Assembly (NCBI GenBank): GCA_963971305.1
Contig: OZ020303.1
Span: 59,830,867-59,894,866 of the forward strand
Direction: 5' to 3'
Origin: Arcuatula senhousia
Lineage: Eukaryota; Mollusca; Bivalvia; Mytilida; Mytilidae
DNA length: 64,000 nt
Shown in pieces: positions 1 to 13,239 of this stretch. The translations under genes and the position numbers were made by a program. The notes under the pieces were generated by a model that was given only the letters and a program-made list of their open reading frames with translations, was not told the origin of the DNA and ran no database searches. How positions within the stretch are numbered: the first letter of the stretch is position 1; each line of letters opens with the position of its first letter.

Positions 1-2094
1 ATATCAATTCTAAAATCATTAACATATTTTTACCCTTAAAGAATATGATAGAAAGAACACATAAAAAATTAGTAAATTCCATTACATTTAATTGATAAAA
101 CATATATAGCACAAAGAAACTGAAAAAAACAACAGCTTTAGAAGTAGTTATTGAATCAAACAATGTACTATGAACCCAAATCTAAAATAACAAAGAAATA
201 AAATTAAAACCTTTATATTGTTAGTTTGTTCTCTAAAAAGTTTTCGGTAGCATAAAACTCGAAAATTTTTAAAAGAAGTTTGATAAGATTTACAGGAAAA
301 GCAATTCAATAAAATGAGAAACACATTGTTAAAAATTAAATCAAATTTAAAAAAAAATACATGCACATGAAATATTGGCACCTACTTTGACAAAAGATTC
401 TAGCTTTGGCATTGTTGACATTTTAATAAATGATAAAATAATTATGTTAACACTATTTTCAAAAAATAACTACAATTGCTAGTATTTGCTTCTATCTCCT
501 CACATATATGTATATAAGAAATAAACTCAATTATGTTGTGCACACTCAATAAGCCATATAGTGTGTTATTTTAAGAGTGCACTATAGGCATTGAGGTTAT
601 TTCTAATAGATCAAATAATATGCCAATAACATATTATTGCTAATGATGTATGTTCCTAATGCAATAATTTTGAGGACTTAAACATTTTGAGCCAATCAAA
701 CAACAACTAAACAAAATACAATAGAACAGAACAAATATAACTTTAAGACAATCTCATAATGTGCGACTTGAAAATTAAACATTTGTAAACTTATAAAAAA
801 GGTATTTATTCTTCATTTGCCCTCTTGAGCACATATTTAAGATTGTCAAAAGAGTGAAAAATGTTAAATGGTCATATTGTCAGTGATTATTAATCAATAG
901 TCTGTAAAAATTTTCTTACTGCAATTTTTGATTTTGATAAGAAATAGCAAGGATATGTTAAGGCTTTAAAAATCTACACTATTGCAGTATACTACAAACA
1001 AAAAAGTTTATCAGTAAATCAACTTATTGTCTGGAAGAAATTTATTATGCCCTATTTGCTTTAGGAGATAAAAAGATTTATTAAATTTCTGAGAGAAAAA
1101 AAAACAACCTTAACAAGAATAATAGGTTCTTACATAAGTTCTTGGAAAAGACCAGTTGATCTTTCACTCGTGATTGAATTTTTTGGGTCTTTTGGCTCGT
1201 TCCGCTGCGCTCCACTCGCAAAAAGACTGAAAAATTCTATCACTCGTGAAAGATCAACTGGTCTTTTCCAAGAACGTGTGAAAGTACCTATTTCTTCCGT
1301 AAAAATTATATTTTTATATTCTGAAACATTAGGTGGCTTCATTGTAAAAACCGAAAGTTTTAAATAACATTGCATTTCATTGGTCGCTTTTATCGATCAA
1401 TATCAGTACCGGTGGTTATTATTGGTTAATTGACCAGTGTGAGATCGCTGCACGTGCTCGCATCTCAACCTGGTCATCTCACACTGAAAAGAGTCATTTA
1501 CAGAAGAAACAAAATTATTCTAAAACAGAAAATTTAAAATAAAATGCATTTTTTATAATACTGTCTGAACAATAGCTAAACACTACATTTCCTATAAATT
1601 TTATCATGTTTAAAACATACCTATAACTACATAAAATATTTTACTATAAAAATTAATGTTTGCACAACCAAAATATATATAAATCACAGATTTCTTCACA
1701 TCAATTTTATCTAAAATCATAAAGGTACAATAATGTTTCACTAAATAAAAATATTCATTCAAACAATGTAAAAATTTAGAGATATTTAGGATTTAGTGTG
1801 CTAAAAATAACCTCATTTATATTATTTTAAACTGAATAAAAATATTCTCTAAAATCACTTTTCTTTGCAAGATTTATCATGAAAAAATTGTCAGTTTTAA
1901 GTACAGAATAATCTTTGATATACTTGCATGACTTGTACTATTCTAAAAAAATATTTCTTCAAAGAATTATTGATGAAACTTTAATATTTTTTTACAATTA
2001 TTTTTTTTTAAAATCAATTTGAATGATTTTTAAACATGGAAAAAACAATAACAACATATTCATGATAACACTAAGCACCTCCATGATTAATGAT
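1..2094. other. 3' flank of RXYLT1 copy A
   Basis: AT-rich sequence with no recognisable gene. Nearly all of it is shared with 33560-36153. The exception is an insertion at about 1110-1510 that carries the foldback annotated separately. A minus-strand ATTAAA lies near 1984-1979, a possible polyadenylation signal. Confidence 0.6.
1110..1510. mobile_element. Foldback MITE-like insertion private to copy A
   Basis: Copy B lacks this block: its flanks join directly around 35,550. Within it, 1138-1167 and 1246-1275 are perfect 30-base reverse complements. The inner 25-30 bases continue the pairing with a few mismatches, leaving a GC-rich loop near 1201-1215. A second small inverted pair, cagtgtgaga at 1435-1444 and tctcacactg at 1477-1486, sits near the right end. 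No coding capacity is seen. Confidence 0.7.
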
Positions 2095-2503
2095 TCAACT
2101 TAAAAAAAACTTTTCCTGTATAACATTAACAAAATGTTCTCGCATCTTAGATTTAAAATTCTCATACCATAATAAGATCTCTCTTCTTCTTTTAATTTTA
2201 TCTTCTACACTTAATTTTAGTTCATTTGACAAAACAGATCTCAATTCCTTCCAGTCTTTGATATAAATAAATGGAGCTTTTTCTTTTTTCAACAACCTAA
2301 GGGGCACATTATCTGAGACTGAGGCTATCCCACAATTCCCCGAAGTCATGACATCCTCCACCACAGGAAGTGAGCCAAGAGACAATGCCTCATAAATCCT
2401 ATAGCTTTCTGAGTTGACCCCTACAGGACTTAATGTTAAATCACTACTTTCTAAAGCATTTAGGTAATCTTCCCTGCTTTGGTCTGTTTCTTGGGGGAGC
2501 CAT
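2095..2503 (-). CDS. RXYLT1: RXYLT1 copy A exon 6 and stop
   Basis: The C-terminal exon, from the AG acceptor at 2505-2504 to TGA at 2097-2095. It has the same motifs as copy B: LSPVGVNSESYRIYE, SLGSLPVVEDVMTSGNCG and FIYIKDWKEL. About 12 substitutions separate the two, three of which alter the protein (N/D, I/V and N/Y, copy A first). The C-terminus reads KFFLS rather than KFF because of a one-base difference in an A-run. The methionine codon near 2385 is internal. Confidence 0.88.
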
Positions 2504-3336
2504 CTAAAATTAGAAAATAAATAAACATAAGTTTAATCTAGTTTTAATGAACATTCTAAAATGAATATGAAAAAGACCTTACCCTAAAGCTCACATAGAC
2601 TTGTGGATTAGAAAAATTCAATTCAATGGAATTTTGGATGAGATAATTATAAACAATATTAATGTATTTCCTGTCAATTTTCAGCATGTGCACTTTTTTA
2701 AAACTTATAAAAGAACTGAATGAGTAACAGAATGATTTTCTTCCATCATATTATGTGTGTCATGCAATGTGGTAGACTTTCTACATTATCGAGCTCACAG
2801 CTTGCATATTACAAAAAATAAAGTCAACATCTAATCTTTGTAAAGTTAATGTGCCTTAATTTTTTTTTTCTCAGAAAAGTGATTGTCAAAGTTGAGCCCC
2901 TATTCCTCTTTATACACCAAACTTGTTTGTGTTAGCAATATTCTGAAAATAAGTATAAAATCACTGCATCTAATGATTGTGCATGGACAACAAATGAAAA
3001 ATATGAACAGAGAAGAAAAGTAATTGCTTCTCAAGTTTGTTAAGGAAACTTTAATATTTTTTTAATCAAAGATGACAATTTCCTTGGTATTATTGAGCTT
3101 CTTTAAATTAATTAGTATGTAAAGAATCCATAGTAATAATTGTCAATTTGATAAAAAAAAATTGACAATGTCTATGTATATGAACCAAGGATGATGATCT
3201 TTGAGATTAAAATACAAGTAGTGCAAAACACGTGCAAGGGAGTGTTCATTCACTTCTACTTGTCAAGATTTCAAAATTTTGTATGAGATAACATGATTAA
3301 AATATGCACATATGCATGTAAATACTATTAACTTAC
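2504..3336. other. Intron 5, copy A
   Basis: AT-rich intron with no gene or repeat I can name. The counterpart is 36557-37646, which carries about 250 additional bases at its right end. Confidence 0.7.
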
Positions 3337-3507
3337 ATTTGCCTTGCTTTTACAGAGCATAGGCTACTTATTGGTTCACTTCTCAAGATATCCAGTAGAG
3401 TTTCCCTGGAAGAATTCTTATGGACAGTTCCCATAAAATTACATACAAATTTTCTCTTGTTGTGTATGGGTACTTCTGACCTCTTGAAGTCTGGAAAACC
3501 CCTGTAT
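3337..3507 (-). CDS. RXYLT1: RXYLT1 copy A exon 5
   Basis: A 171-base exon encoding YRGFPDFKRSEVP, FVCNFMGTVHKNSSRETL and CSVKARQ plus two bases. The donor is GTAAGT at 3336-3331 and the acceptor is CAG at 3510-3508. The trailing AT joins A of exon 6 to give isoleucine before WLPQE. Seven differences from copy B, all synonymous. The exon has no long open frame of its own, so it is easy to miss by ORF finding. Confidence 0.88.
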
Positions 3508-4445
3508 CTGTTACAATAAAGACAAAAATATTAATAAGCCTTTTTTTCATATTGGTTTCAATGTATTGTATGAAATTACAAATAATATGATCAATTAATT
3601 GTCTGGTCCTATAAAACTTTAAATCAATGAATCATTTTATCTCATGAAGCCAATAAAGCATTTGTTTATACTTGGAGACAAAAGCTAAAAGTACAAAGTC
3701 TTAATAAGTTTCTCTTTACAACATCTAAGTCTGTACTTTAAGGGTTTTAATTCGAGACATCTGATCATTTGAACCACCATTCATTATCCCTAAAGATGGG
3801 CATATAGGTATACGTTAACACAGCATCCACTTAAGGTGATAGTACAAAATTGGTAATTCACTAAATTACTCTTCAATATAATCAAAAAGGTTGCTGTTTG
3901 ATAGGGGCCCAGATAAAGAATAAGGCATGCAATTCAAAACTTCTTTAAGATCTATAACAGAATGACATCATATTTCATTTTATCATTTAAAATAAATTTA
4001 TAAACTTTTGTAACAATTATATGCAATACAAAATTGTGTTTTGTTCATGTTTAATTTGTTCTTTTGCTAATTTTTATGATTTAATTATTGCTTGCAGCTG
4101 CTATACACATTATCTTATTTTAACTGGTTTTGAGAGATTACACAGATGATGTTAGACTTCAATAGGTCCTTAAAGTATAATACTAGACTCTACTTTTGTT
4201 TAGGTAATGATGCAATAGGGGTAAATATGGAACAATTTTCTGTGGTTGTGATTTTCATGATTATGAAGAGCAACAGATTGTTTTGGGGGTATAATTGATC
4301 TTTTCCAGGTTTTCCTATCTGTAAATAATAAATAAATTAACTTTATCATGAGTTTTTCTGTTGCTGATATTTTGTGATTTGCAAATTGAACAGAACTAAC
4401 CCTGGATGAATTGTCGATGTTTACAGTATACTAAAATTCACTTAC
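3508..4445. other. Intron 4, copy A
   Basis: Unique-looking AT-rich intron, shared with 37818-38981. No features beyond the splice sites. Confidence 0.7.
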
Positions 4446-4751
4446 GTTGCCACCCCTAGTGGCCACTGATAAAAGTTTTTATCATCAATATCTGGACTGT
4501 CATAAACAAGGAAGACAAACTCCACTAATCCTCCATTCATTTTCATATAAGGCTTTATCCAATCATTATTGCACTGTTCGTTGCCTAGCAACACTACAGT
4601 CACATGTTTTAATTCTCTGAATGAAGGGAGATAATCCAACCAATCTTTTGCTGTTCTAATTTTGGAATGTTCTCTACCATTTAAAACCAGCATCAAGTTG
4701 ACAACATCTTGTGGCACTTTGTGCTTTGAGACACCTTGTCCTACTTTATAT
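4446..4751 (-). CDS. RXYLT1: RXYLT1 copy A exon 4
   Basis: A 306-base exon carrying LNGREHSKI, VVLLGNEQCNNDWIKPYM, VYDSPDIDD and QWPLGVA. The acceptor is CAG at 4754-4752 and the donor is GTAAGT at 4445-4440. The reading frame is entered after one base, so no start codon lies here: the GTG at 4717 is an internal valine codon. Six differences from copy B, one amino-acid change. Confidence 0.88.
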
Positions 4752-7700
4752 CTGAAAAATAAAAATGGACTTTAGAAATAAAATGTTTCAAAAGTAGATT
4801 AAATTCCTTGACAGTTCTTTGCAGACATTTAAATATTGGTTCAAATGTTGTTCCTGAGAGGTAATTATATAGCTTTTGCAGTTTAACGAAATGTTTATTT
4901 TTTTCTGATTTGGTACTCAACTTCCCCAAGCAAAAGTAATCAAAACGGAAAATAGGATGAAAACCAACAAAAAGTAAGGATCTGTTGGGTCTGAAAATTG
5001 CTTAGGAACATTATCACTTTGTCATATAAAACACCCTGTCAAATTATTTTATGTACTGTTTCTGGGAAAAGCTTGATTTAAAGTCATATGGACAAACATG
5101 AGTTTGACTAAATACACCCTCTTAAAGTCATCAAAAATGAACTTGTATACTGTATTAAAATAAAACATCCTAAAGATAGGGATAAAATAATTGGAAAAAT
5201 TATTGTCAAAGAGAACAAACGAAAATCTTGAGTGACAATCTTGTAAAACCAGAATGCTGAACTCTAACAGGCCTAACAAAAGGGACAATCAACCTCCAAA
5301 CTACCTTATTTTCAATTCAGATATTACTGAAAAAATGGCTACGAAACTCCAGGTCCAAATATAGTGAACAGTCTTCCCACTTCTCTTTACATTTACAAAT
5401 TGACTTTTGATTAAATTCCAATAGAAAAGTTGCTGTAAATTGATTATCAGCCTTGTTAATGAAATTAGATGATATTGGTTTTGTTAGTTACAGTTAACTG
5501 CAAAGGAAATTCAAATGAATATAGCTACAAAACAGATGTGAAAGGTTTTACATAATTTAAACACCTAAATTGCTCTTTGGCAAAGTATCTCAGCTGTGTC
5601 AGAATTTCTCACATTTTGCTCTCAAGGTTACTATTTGCAAGGCCAACAGTTCACTGTGCAAACTGAATTTTGTTATAAATGGAGAAAACATCTGAAATCA
5701 ATTCCTATGAAGAACTATGCCCCAACTCGTAAGAGAGGTATCAGGTTATGTTGCAAACACCTAGGTATCTGGTTATGTTATAAACACCTTGTCTGTCTGT
5801 TGTTTAAACTTATGTTACAGATTGAATGTCTTTATGTAATATAAATGACATCAAAATCAAATCAAACATAAGGACCACATCTGGACATTTTCTCTTTTTA
5901 GAAGTTCCTCATGGTCACAATCTTCATAAAAGGGACATATAAGCGACTTTAGATCTAATGAAATCATATTCTGTAGTAATTTATATCACCTTTGGTAACA
6001 ATATCTTGTCTTTGATGCAATGTTATATCTTTTATATATGAAAAAGATATAAACTTGGCTGGAATTTTATTTTATTCTCATTGTTGAAAAAAAAATGTTT
6101 TATCTGATTTTGAATTCTGTGATATTTTTATCCTAATTTAGATATGATTTAGATGGAAAACAAATATAGCAACTGTGAAAATATCAATTAACTTTGTAAC
6201 TAGATTTTCAATCAGCCATCGATCCAGAATACTAAAATAAATGTTGATGAATTTCAGAAGACAAAATAGGGGTGCTCGAGACCAATTTTGTTGACAATGA
6301 ACACAATAACAAGGTTTCAAAGAAAAGGGAAAAAATCCAACCCCCTGAACCCCCTCTCGGATTCGCAATTGCTGAGCATCTCTGATCACAGATTTGTATT
6401 GGATGAAACCCACATTAGACAGATTTAAGCAATTTGCCTATAATGCTATAGTCAGGAAGTTCAGAGCGAAACGTTTCTACTTAAGATATTACATAACAAA
6501 ATTAAGAGCATGTATAATTTTCCAGGTAATTAAAGATTGTAAAGTTAATTGCCAAATATTTTTATAAAGAATGAATCCATACTTTGAACTTTTAAAAATA
6601 ATATTTGCACCTGAAATAGATAAACAGTTTCATTCATTAGGCAACCCTTATGAATTAACAATATGGAAAATTCAATGCCAAAATAAATGCATTTTCATAT
6701 TGTTAAACAATATTTTAATTATTCAGAATGCATTGCAAAATTTATACAATCCCCTGTAATAAGGGAGAAGCTGAGCCAATAAATCTTGTTTCAACCCCCA
6801 ACATTTCATACACGTACATGCCTGTCTTAAGAAAGAAAAGAATACACTTGTACTTGTCACTTTATAACAATGGTTCAGGGTTTCCACAGAAGCAGATCTT
6901 TCATTGTTAATTTAAGGCATGGTTTTGAATCATATATGCATTTTAATTATGATTTTAAAAACATTAAACTATTGATGGTAATGTATTTCACTCAATTATT
7001 CAGGTATACATAATGTTATTTCTGCAAGATCCTTACAACCATGCACCTAAAAAACATACTTAGGTTAACATGACGGTAATCTTAAAATCCAAATTTGTTT
7101 GCATGAACAATTATCTCAACAGGAACTAGACAGCTTGATGAAAAATCCTAAGTACAATCTTTTACAGGATTATTCTGTCTGACCAACATAAGCAGATTAT
7201 GGCACCACAACACAATATAAGCTCCCTAGAGCTGAGAAAAATACCCTAGACCTATCATGTCATGAGTTTTACATCCAATAAGGTCAAAAATTTAACCATC
7301 ATTGCTGGGTAAAAATGGCTTTGTCAAAGACCAGATCTTGTATTGAATACAAAATACATTTATTATGCCATTATAAAGACACAAGTCAGACTGTCATCAA
7401 GTCTAAAAAGGACACTGGAATATGTCAAATGTTATATCAGTCTTCCTTGTCGGATTATCATATAAAGAAGATGGTCAAGATTCCTTCTGGACCCAAAATG
7501 TACTATTGCCTTCGAAAGGATATTTGTTTTCTAAGGTGTTTTGTTTGCTTGTCAACTATATAAATAGAACTTAAGATACTTAGGTAATATTGCTTTGCTT
7601 GGTCATATCAATCAATGCTATTGGCATATATGCAGTAGTTATTTAGGTATAGAAAGGTCATCTTCTCTCTGAGTGAGGCAACCAATTAATTTGGTTATTA

Positions 7701-9031
7701 TCACTTAAAATTGGAAACAGATTTTATAGTACATGCATAACATAATTGTTTCAAATATATTATTTGTAATTATCAAGAAATGGAATATTTCATCTAAGGA
7801 GAACTAATTTAATATAGAATTTTGCCAAGACATAGGTTTACATAGAAGATGTGAAGATGTAATTTAGACAGATTTGTCAAGCTACTGCACATATTAACCC
7901 ACAATTATCTCTCATCATGTCAACAAATTGATATTTTGTCTAAAATTACAAAATTGATTAGAGATTTAATAATGGAAACAAGTGCAGAAAAGTTCTTTTC
8001 TCGTCTTTAACTGAATTGTAATCTACATTATTAGCAATTACAAAAACATCAAATTAAAATATTATGTAAATTTTTAACAAGAAAAATTGTTCCAAAAATT
8101 ACATTTGAAAACTAAATCCGAACTATTATATCAATAGATAGAATTCAAGTAAAAGATTCAAAATAAATTGGTTTTGAGTAATAATGCGTTTAATTGTATT
8201 TATTAATTACACACTGAGCCAAAGTTTTATTTCTTAGTGCTCCAAAAAGCCCTTACACAATGAGCTTATAACTACCTCTTATATTCAATAGGTACATATA
8301 TTTAGACACCCAAAATGTTCAATCACCTTGATCTTCTTTCTAATGTTTACCAACATTTTTTTTTATTGATAAAAGTAATAAAAGAAATTCTTAGTTTTTT
8401 ATTAAATGTATTACAATGCAGAAGATTTATGCCTATTAACCAGCTAGCAAAAGATTCTTTTTTATTACTTATGAATCTGTTAAACTGGCACTGACTTGCA
8501 ATAGCGCATTATTTTTGGCATGGCAAAAGTAACAAACAATTTGCTTGAAAGAAGAATGAAATAATTTGCTGTCAAGTAGTTGAAGTACAACTAGTAATCA
8601 CGGTTTCAAAATCTGATCCACTGGTTTTCCTATGTACCTGAGTTCAAATGAGTGCAGTTGTTGTTTTGTCATAGGGGTTTGTTTTGTCTTCCTCTACCCA
8701 ATTTGACTGTTGGCAATGCGACGAGTGTGCTATAAGAAGCAAGAACTGCTTACACTTCCTGAGCACCTGAGTTCACTCTTGTTATGACTATAGTTTGCAT
8801 TGTTAATTAATATTCAGTAGTTTTTTATGTTTCTGTGTTTTACATGTTGTCTGTTTTTGTCCCGTTCTCATTGGTGTATTCTGGTTTTGTCTCTGCCCTT
8901 TCAGACATTCAGATGCCCCATTGGTACCCCTGCTTCTTTCAAACAATTTGCTTGAAAAAAAATGAAATTATTTGCTGCTGAATACTTGAAGCACAGTGTA
9001 GCAATCTGCTTCACTGATTTATCATATTTAC
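4752..9031. other. Intron 3, copy A
   Basis: Long intron, mostly shared with 39288-43678. It contains a dispersed mussel-type repeat at 8590-8940, annotated separately. Short open frames in it are not conserved in frame between the two copies and I do not call them genes. Confidence 0.6.
8590..8940. repeat. Dispersed mussel-type repeat, fragment 1
   Basis: Contains gcgacgagtgtgctataag, a run like 'aggaactgcttac', then 'cacctgagttcactc', and ends near 'gccccattggtacc'. The same series occurs at 13240-13610 and 15235-15595, and its last third at 43430-43570. I recall close relatives scattered widely in Mytilus DNA. The family is unknown to me and no reverse transcriptase or transposase is seen. 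Confidence 0.65.
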
Positions 9032-9125
9032 CTGAATTCAATATTTCCATGTTTCTTGACACCATGGCTCCATTTTTTACCAATCTTGAGATCACCACCA
9101 AGAATATGTTCCCATAAATACTGTC
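9032..9125 (-). CDS. RXYLT1: RXYLT1 copy A exon 3
   Basis: A 94-base exon with the same protein as copy B exon 3 (YLWEHILGG followed by a lysine-rich stretch ending GNIEF). The acceptor is TAG at 9128-9126 and the donor is GTAAAT from 9031 downwards. The leading GA needs a G from exon 2 and the trailing AG is completed by the first A of exon 4. Only two synonymous differences from copy B. Confidence 0.85.
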
Positions 9126-9189
9126 CTAAAAATGAAAAAAAAAACTTGTTAGCTTAGTAATTCATAAGTAATGAGTGGATGAAAAATTT

Positions 9190-10321
9190 AGGCTATTTTG
9201 TCACATGGTATCTATTACATTGAGGTGAATTTTTTTATCACATGCTGTCTATTTTATTGATGCTCTTTTTGTCACGCAGTATCTATGACATTGAGGATAG
9301 TTATTTTGTCACATGGCACCTATGACATTGAGGCTAATTGTTTTATCACATGGCATCTATGACATTGAGGCTAATCATTTTGTCACATGGAATCTATGAA
9401 ATTGAGGCTAATTGTTTTGTCACATGATATCTTTGACATTGAGACTAATTGCTTTATCACATGGTATCTATGACTATGGGGCTTTGTTTTGTCTCATTAT
9501 ATCAATGACATTGAGGCTAATTATTTTATCACACGGTATCAAAGACATTAAGGTTCTATTTTGTGACATGGTATATATGACATTAAGGCTTATTATTTAT
9601 CATATGGTATTGATGACATTGAGGCATATTGTTTTTACACATAGTATCTATGACATTGCAAAACTTGTTTTTTTACATGATATAAATGACAGTGAGGCTT
9701 CTTTGTCATATGGTAATTATGACATTGAGGCTTTTTTGTCACATGGTATCTATGACATTAAGGCTTATTGTTTTATCACATAGTATCTATGACATTGAGG
9801 CTTATTGTTATATCACATGGTATTTATGACATTCTGACTCTTTTTTGTCACATGGTACATATGACATTGAGGCTTATTATTTATTATATGGTATCTATGG
9901 CGATTAGGCTTAATGTTTTAACACATGGCATCTATGACATTGCAAAAATTGTTTTTTTCACATGATATAAATGACATTGAGGCTTTTTTGTCATATGGTA
10001 TCTATGACATTGAGGCTTATTGTTTTATCACATAGTATCTATGACATTGAGGCTTATTGTTTTATCACATGGTATCTATGACATTGAGGAACTTGTTTAC
10101 GACCTTGCTGCTCTTTTTGTCACATGGTATTTGACAATGAGGCACCTTTTTGTCACATGGTATCTATGACATTGAGGCATTATTTTTGTCACATAGTGTC
10201 TTTGACATTGAGGCTTATTATTTATCACATGGTATCCGTGACATTGAGGCTCATTATTAATCACATGGTATCCGTGACATTGAGGCTCATTATTAATCAC
10301 ATGGTATCTGTGACATTGAGT
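9190..10321. repeat. Intronic minisatellite, block 1, copy A
   Basis: About 30 degenerate tandem units of 33-38 bp with core tcacatggtatctatgacat followed by tgaggct and a T-rich linker. Length varies mainly in the T-run. Long open frames across it, on either strand, are products of the repetition and not genes. Confidence 0.95.
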
Positions 10322-11172
10322 AAAGGTTAGAAGGTTTGTAAATTTTTTTTAACAATTAAGCAGTCGAGCCGCAGGCGAGACAATGCTTAATTGTTAAGAA
10401 AAATTTACGACCTTCTAACCTACTTAGAAGGCATATTTTACTTGAGACCCAATCTTTGATCCTCATAATCAGGAGTTGCATGGTCCATCATTTCATAGAA
10501 ACAGGAAGCAATTTGAACTAATCTTACTGTTCATAGAAAATGATTCTCCAGGTTTAGATTCATTTTAATCAAACACGTCGTTGTGGACAGTTCAGTTTTC
10601 CATTTTATAAAATTTCACTTATGGATATTATGTTTTGATTTCGTTTCTCAATGGATTCAATATTTGAAAATAGTGTGTTTTGGAATTTAAGTTTTGTATA
10701 GTCAGTGTTAAAATTAAAAAAAAAATGAAACAGAAATTCTAAATTTTTATTAAATATTACGTGATTGGAATACATGTACAATGTGTTACTTTCCTGTAGT
10801 TAATCTTTGATTAAGGAGTTGATATTTTCGCTCTTTAACTTCTTTTCAAATTAATTACATTAGTCATTTTATTTTTTTAATATATTCAAATATTTATTTT
10901 ATTAATTTGTTAAAATTTTGTTTTATTTATTTGTGTAAGAAAGGTTTGTATATTTACTATTGTCTAATCGGGGCACTTCATTTCAGAACTCTAGTTTGTT
11001 GGGTAATCTGTCTGCTGGCCACTTGACAAACGACCCTTGACTAATCAAGGTCTTTTGTTTGGACCTGCATTAAGCAAGTTATTAAGATGGTCAGTAGACA
11101 GAATACTTAACAAATTAGAGGTCTGAAATACCGTGCTCTGATTGGTCGAGAAGTAACATATGCCTTCTAAGG
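10322..11172. mobile_element. Nested inverted-repeat element splitting the minisatellite
   Basis: Minisatellite units stop at 10321 and resume at 11173. The insert begins with a foldback: 10324-10360 pairs with 10386-10421 with a few mismatches, around a GC-rich loop. Directly after it, cttagaaggcatat at 10423-10436 is the exact reverse complement of atatgccttctaag at 11159-11172, with partial pairing for about 7 more bases. The 720 bases between are AT-rich with no coding capacity. Copy B's array lacks the whole insert. Confidence 0.75.
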
Positions 11173-12360
11173 CTCATTATATATCACATGGTATTTGTGA
11201 CATTGAGGCCCATTATTCATCACATGGTATCTGTGACATTTAGCTCTTTTTTCACTCGGTATCTATGAAATCGAGGCCAATTGTTGTGTAGCATGATATC
11301 TCACATTCTCACATTGAGGCTAAGTGTTTTATCACATGGTATCTATGATATTGAGGTTTATTATTTTGTCATATGGTATCTATGAAATTAAGTCTAACTG
11401 TTTTGTCACATGGTATCTATAAAATGGAGGCTTATTGTTTTGTCATAGGGTATCTATGAAATTGAGGCTAATTGTAAAATCAAATGGTATCTATGATATT
11501 GAACCTCTTTTTTGTCTCATTATATCTATGACATTGAGGCTAACTGTTTTATCACATGGTATCTAAGACTTTGGGGCTTTTTTTTGTCAGATGGTACAAT
11601 TATATGACATTGAGGCTTATTGTTTTATCACATGGTATCTATGATATTGAAGCTGTTTTTTGTCTCATGGTATGTATGAAATTAAGGCCTATAGTTTTAT
11701 CACATGGTATCTAAGTTTGTCACATGGTACATATGACATTGAGGCTTATCATTTATCATAGGGTATCAATGACATTGAGGCTTGTGGTTTTAACACATGA
11801 CATCTATGACATTGAGAAAATTGTTTTGTCACATGATATCATGACATTGAGGCTTTTTGTCACATGGTATCTATGCAATTGAGGCTTATGGTTTTATCAC
11901 ATAGTATCTATGACATTGAGGAAATTGTTTTGTCACATGGTATCTATGACCATGAGGCCTTTTTGTCACATCGTATCTAATGTTATTGAGGCTTATTGTT
12001 TTATCACATATTATCTACGACATTGAGGAAATTGTTTTATCACATGGTATCTATGACATTGAGGCTTATTATTTATCACATGATATCTATGACATTGAGG
12101 CTGATTATTTTTTTCACATGGTACCTATGACATTGAGGAATTTTTTTATGAACTTAAACCTCTTTTTTGTCACATGGTATTTGACATTGAGGCTTTTTTT
12201 TGTCATATGGTATCAATGACATTGAGGCCCTTTTTGGTCAAATAGTACCTTTGACATTGAGGTTCATTATTTATCACATGGTATTTATGACACTTTTGTC
12301 AAAAAGTATCTATGACATTCAGGCTCATTGGTTTATCAAATGGTATCTATGGCACCAAGT
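11173..12360. repeat. Intronic minisatellite, block 2, copy A
   Basis: Continuation of the array at 9190-10321 after the insertion, with about 32 units of the same core and similar decay. It ends at the sequence ggcaccaagtaggcaata, which is also the array's right border in copy B. Confidence 0.95.
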
Positions 12361-13239
12361 AGGCAATATAAGATTCTTAATTATATGGGGATGAGACACA
12401 CACCTTAAACACAAAGTTTGAACTTAATATCTACTTTGACGAGTTGTATAGAGCAATATGTACAGCTACATGGAATTATAATAAGAGTCAGTCTATCTTC
12501 ATATAATCAAATTAATTTACTTGATGATGATAATTTCATTATTGATATAAGTAACAAACATGCTATTCTATCTCATTAATATAGCTATGAATATAACTAA
12601 TTTACTTCATCACATGAAATTGAGAACGTTATGACATGTATGATAGGTTCTATGGACTGAGCTGAAATTGTAAAGTTTGTCTTAACATAGCAAGCCCAAA
12701 AACATAAACTAGAATAACTTTGGGCGATAACATAAATACCACCCAAACATGTTTTGTTATATAAACCCAACTTCCATAAAAATATCATAATCATAAAAGA
12801 GGCTGGGGTGTGGTAAAAAGATATGAAAACAAGATGGGAACCCCTTTACCGCTGTCAGATGAAGACACCACCCATGTTAGGGATGAAAACCCCCAAATAT
12901 CAAAATAATCAAAATCTTAAATAAAATACTAAATGCAGCGAAAAAGTTTTGTTCAAATTCTACACTGTAGTCTATTATTGTGAGGTAGCAATTTTCATTG
13001 TTTTCATGGGTGAAATTTAATTGATATCTATATTGACTCCTTAACATGTCATTCTAGCATCGTGTGCAAAGAAGATTTTAAATCCAATAAATTGTCATTT
13101 TGGGGGAACGATGAGAATACAGAATCCATGATAAGGTGTGGAGAAGGATACCAACTCACTGAGCTGTAGACACTGTTTGTGTGTTATTAGAAGCCTCAGT
13201 GGCTACATTACACAATAGCATTTCAAAAACTGTCATGTA

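Noticed and set aside
4442..4717. GTG at 4717 (and the ATG near 2385) as translation starts of separate small genes
   Set aside because: Both are internal to exons that match RXYLT1 on either side and have proper splice acceptors upstream.
9412..10330. Several open frames of 65-123 codons with repeating motifs such as HMVSMTLRLI, here and at 11980-12394 and 44081-45562
   Set aside because: They are translations of the 33-38 bp minisatellite. The unit length is not a constant multiple of three, frames shift from unit to unit, and similar frames appear on both strands.
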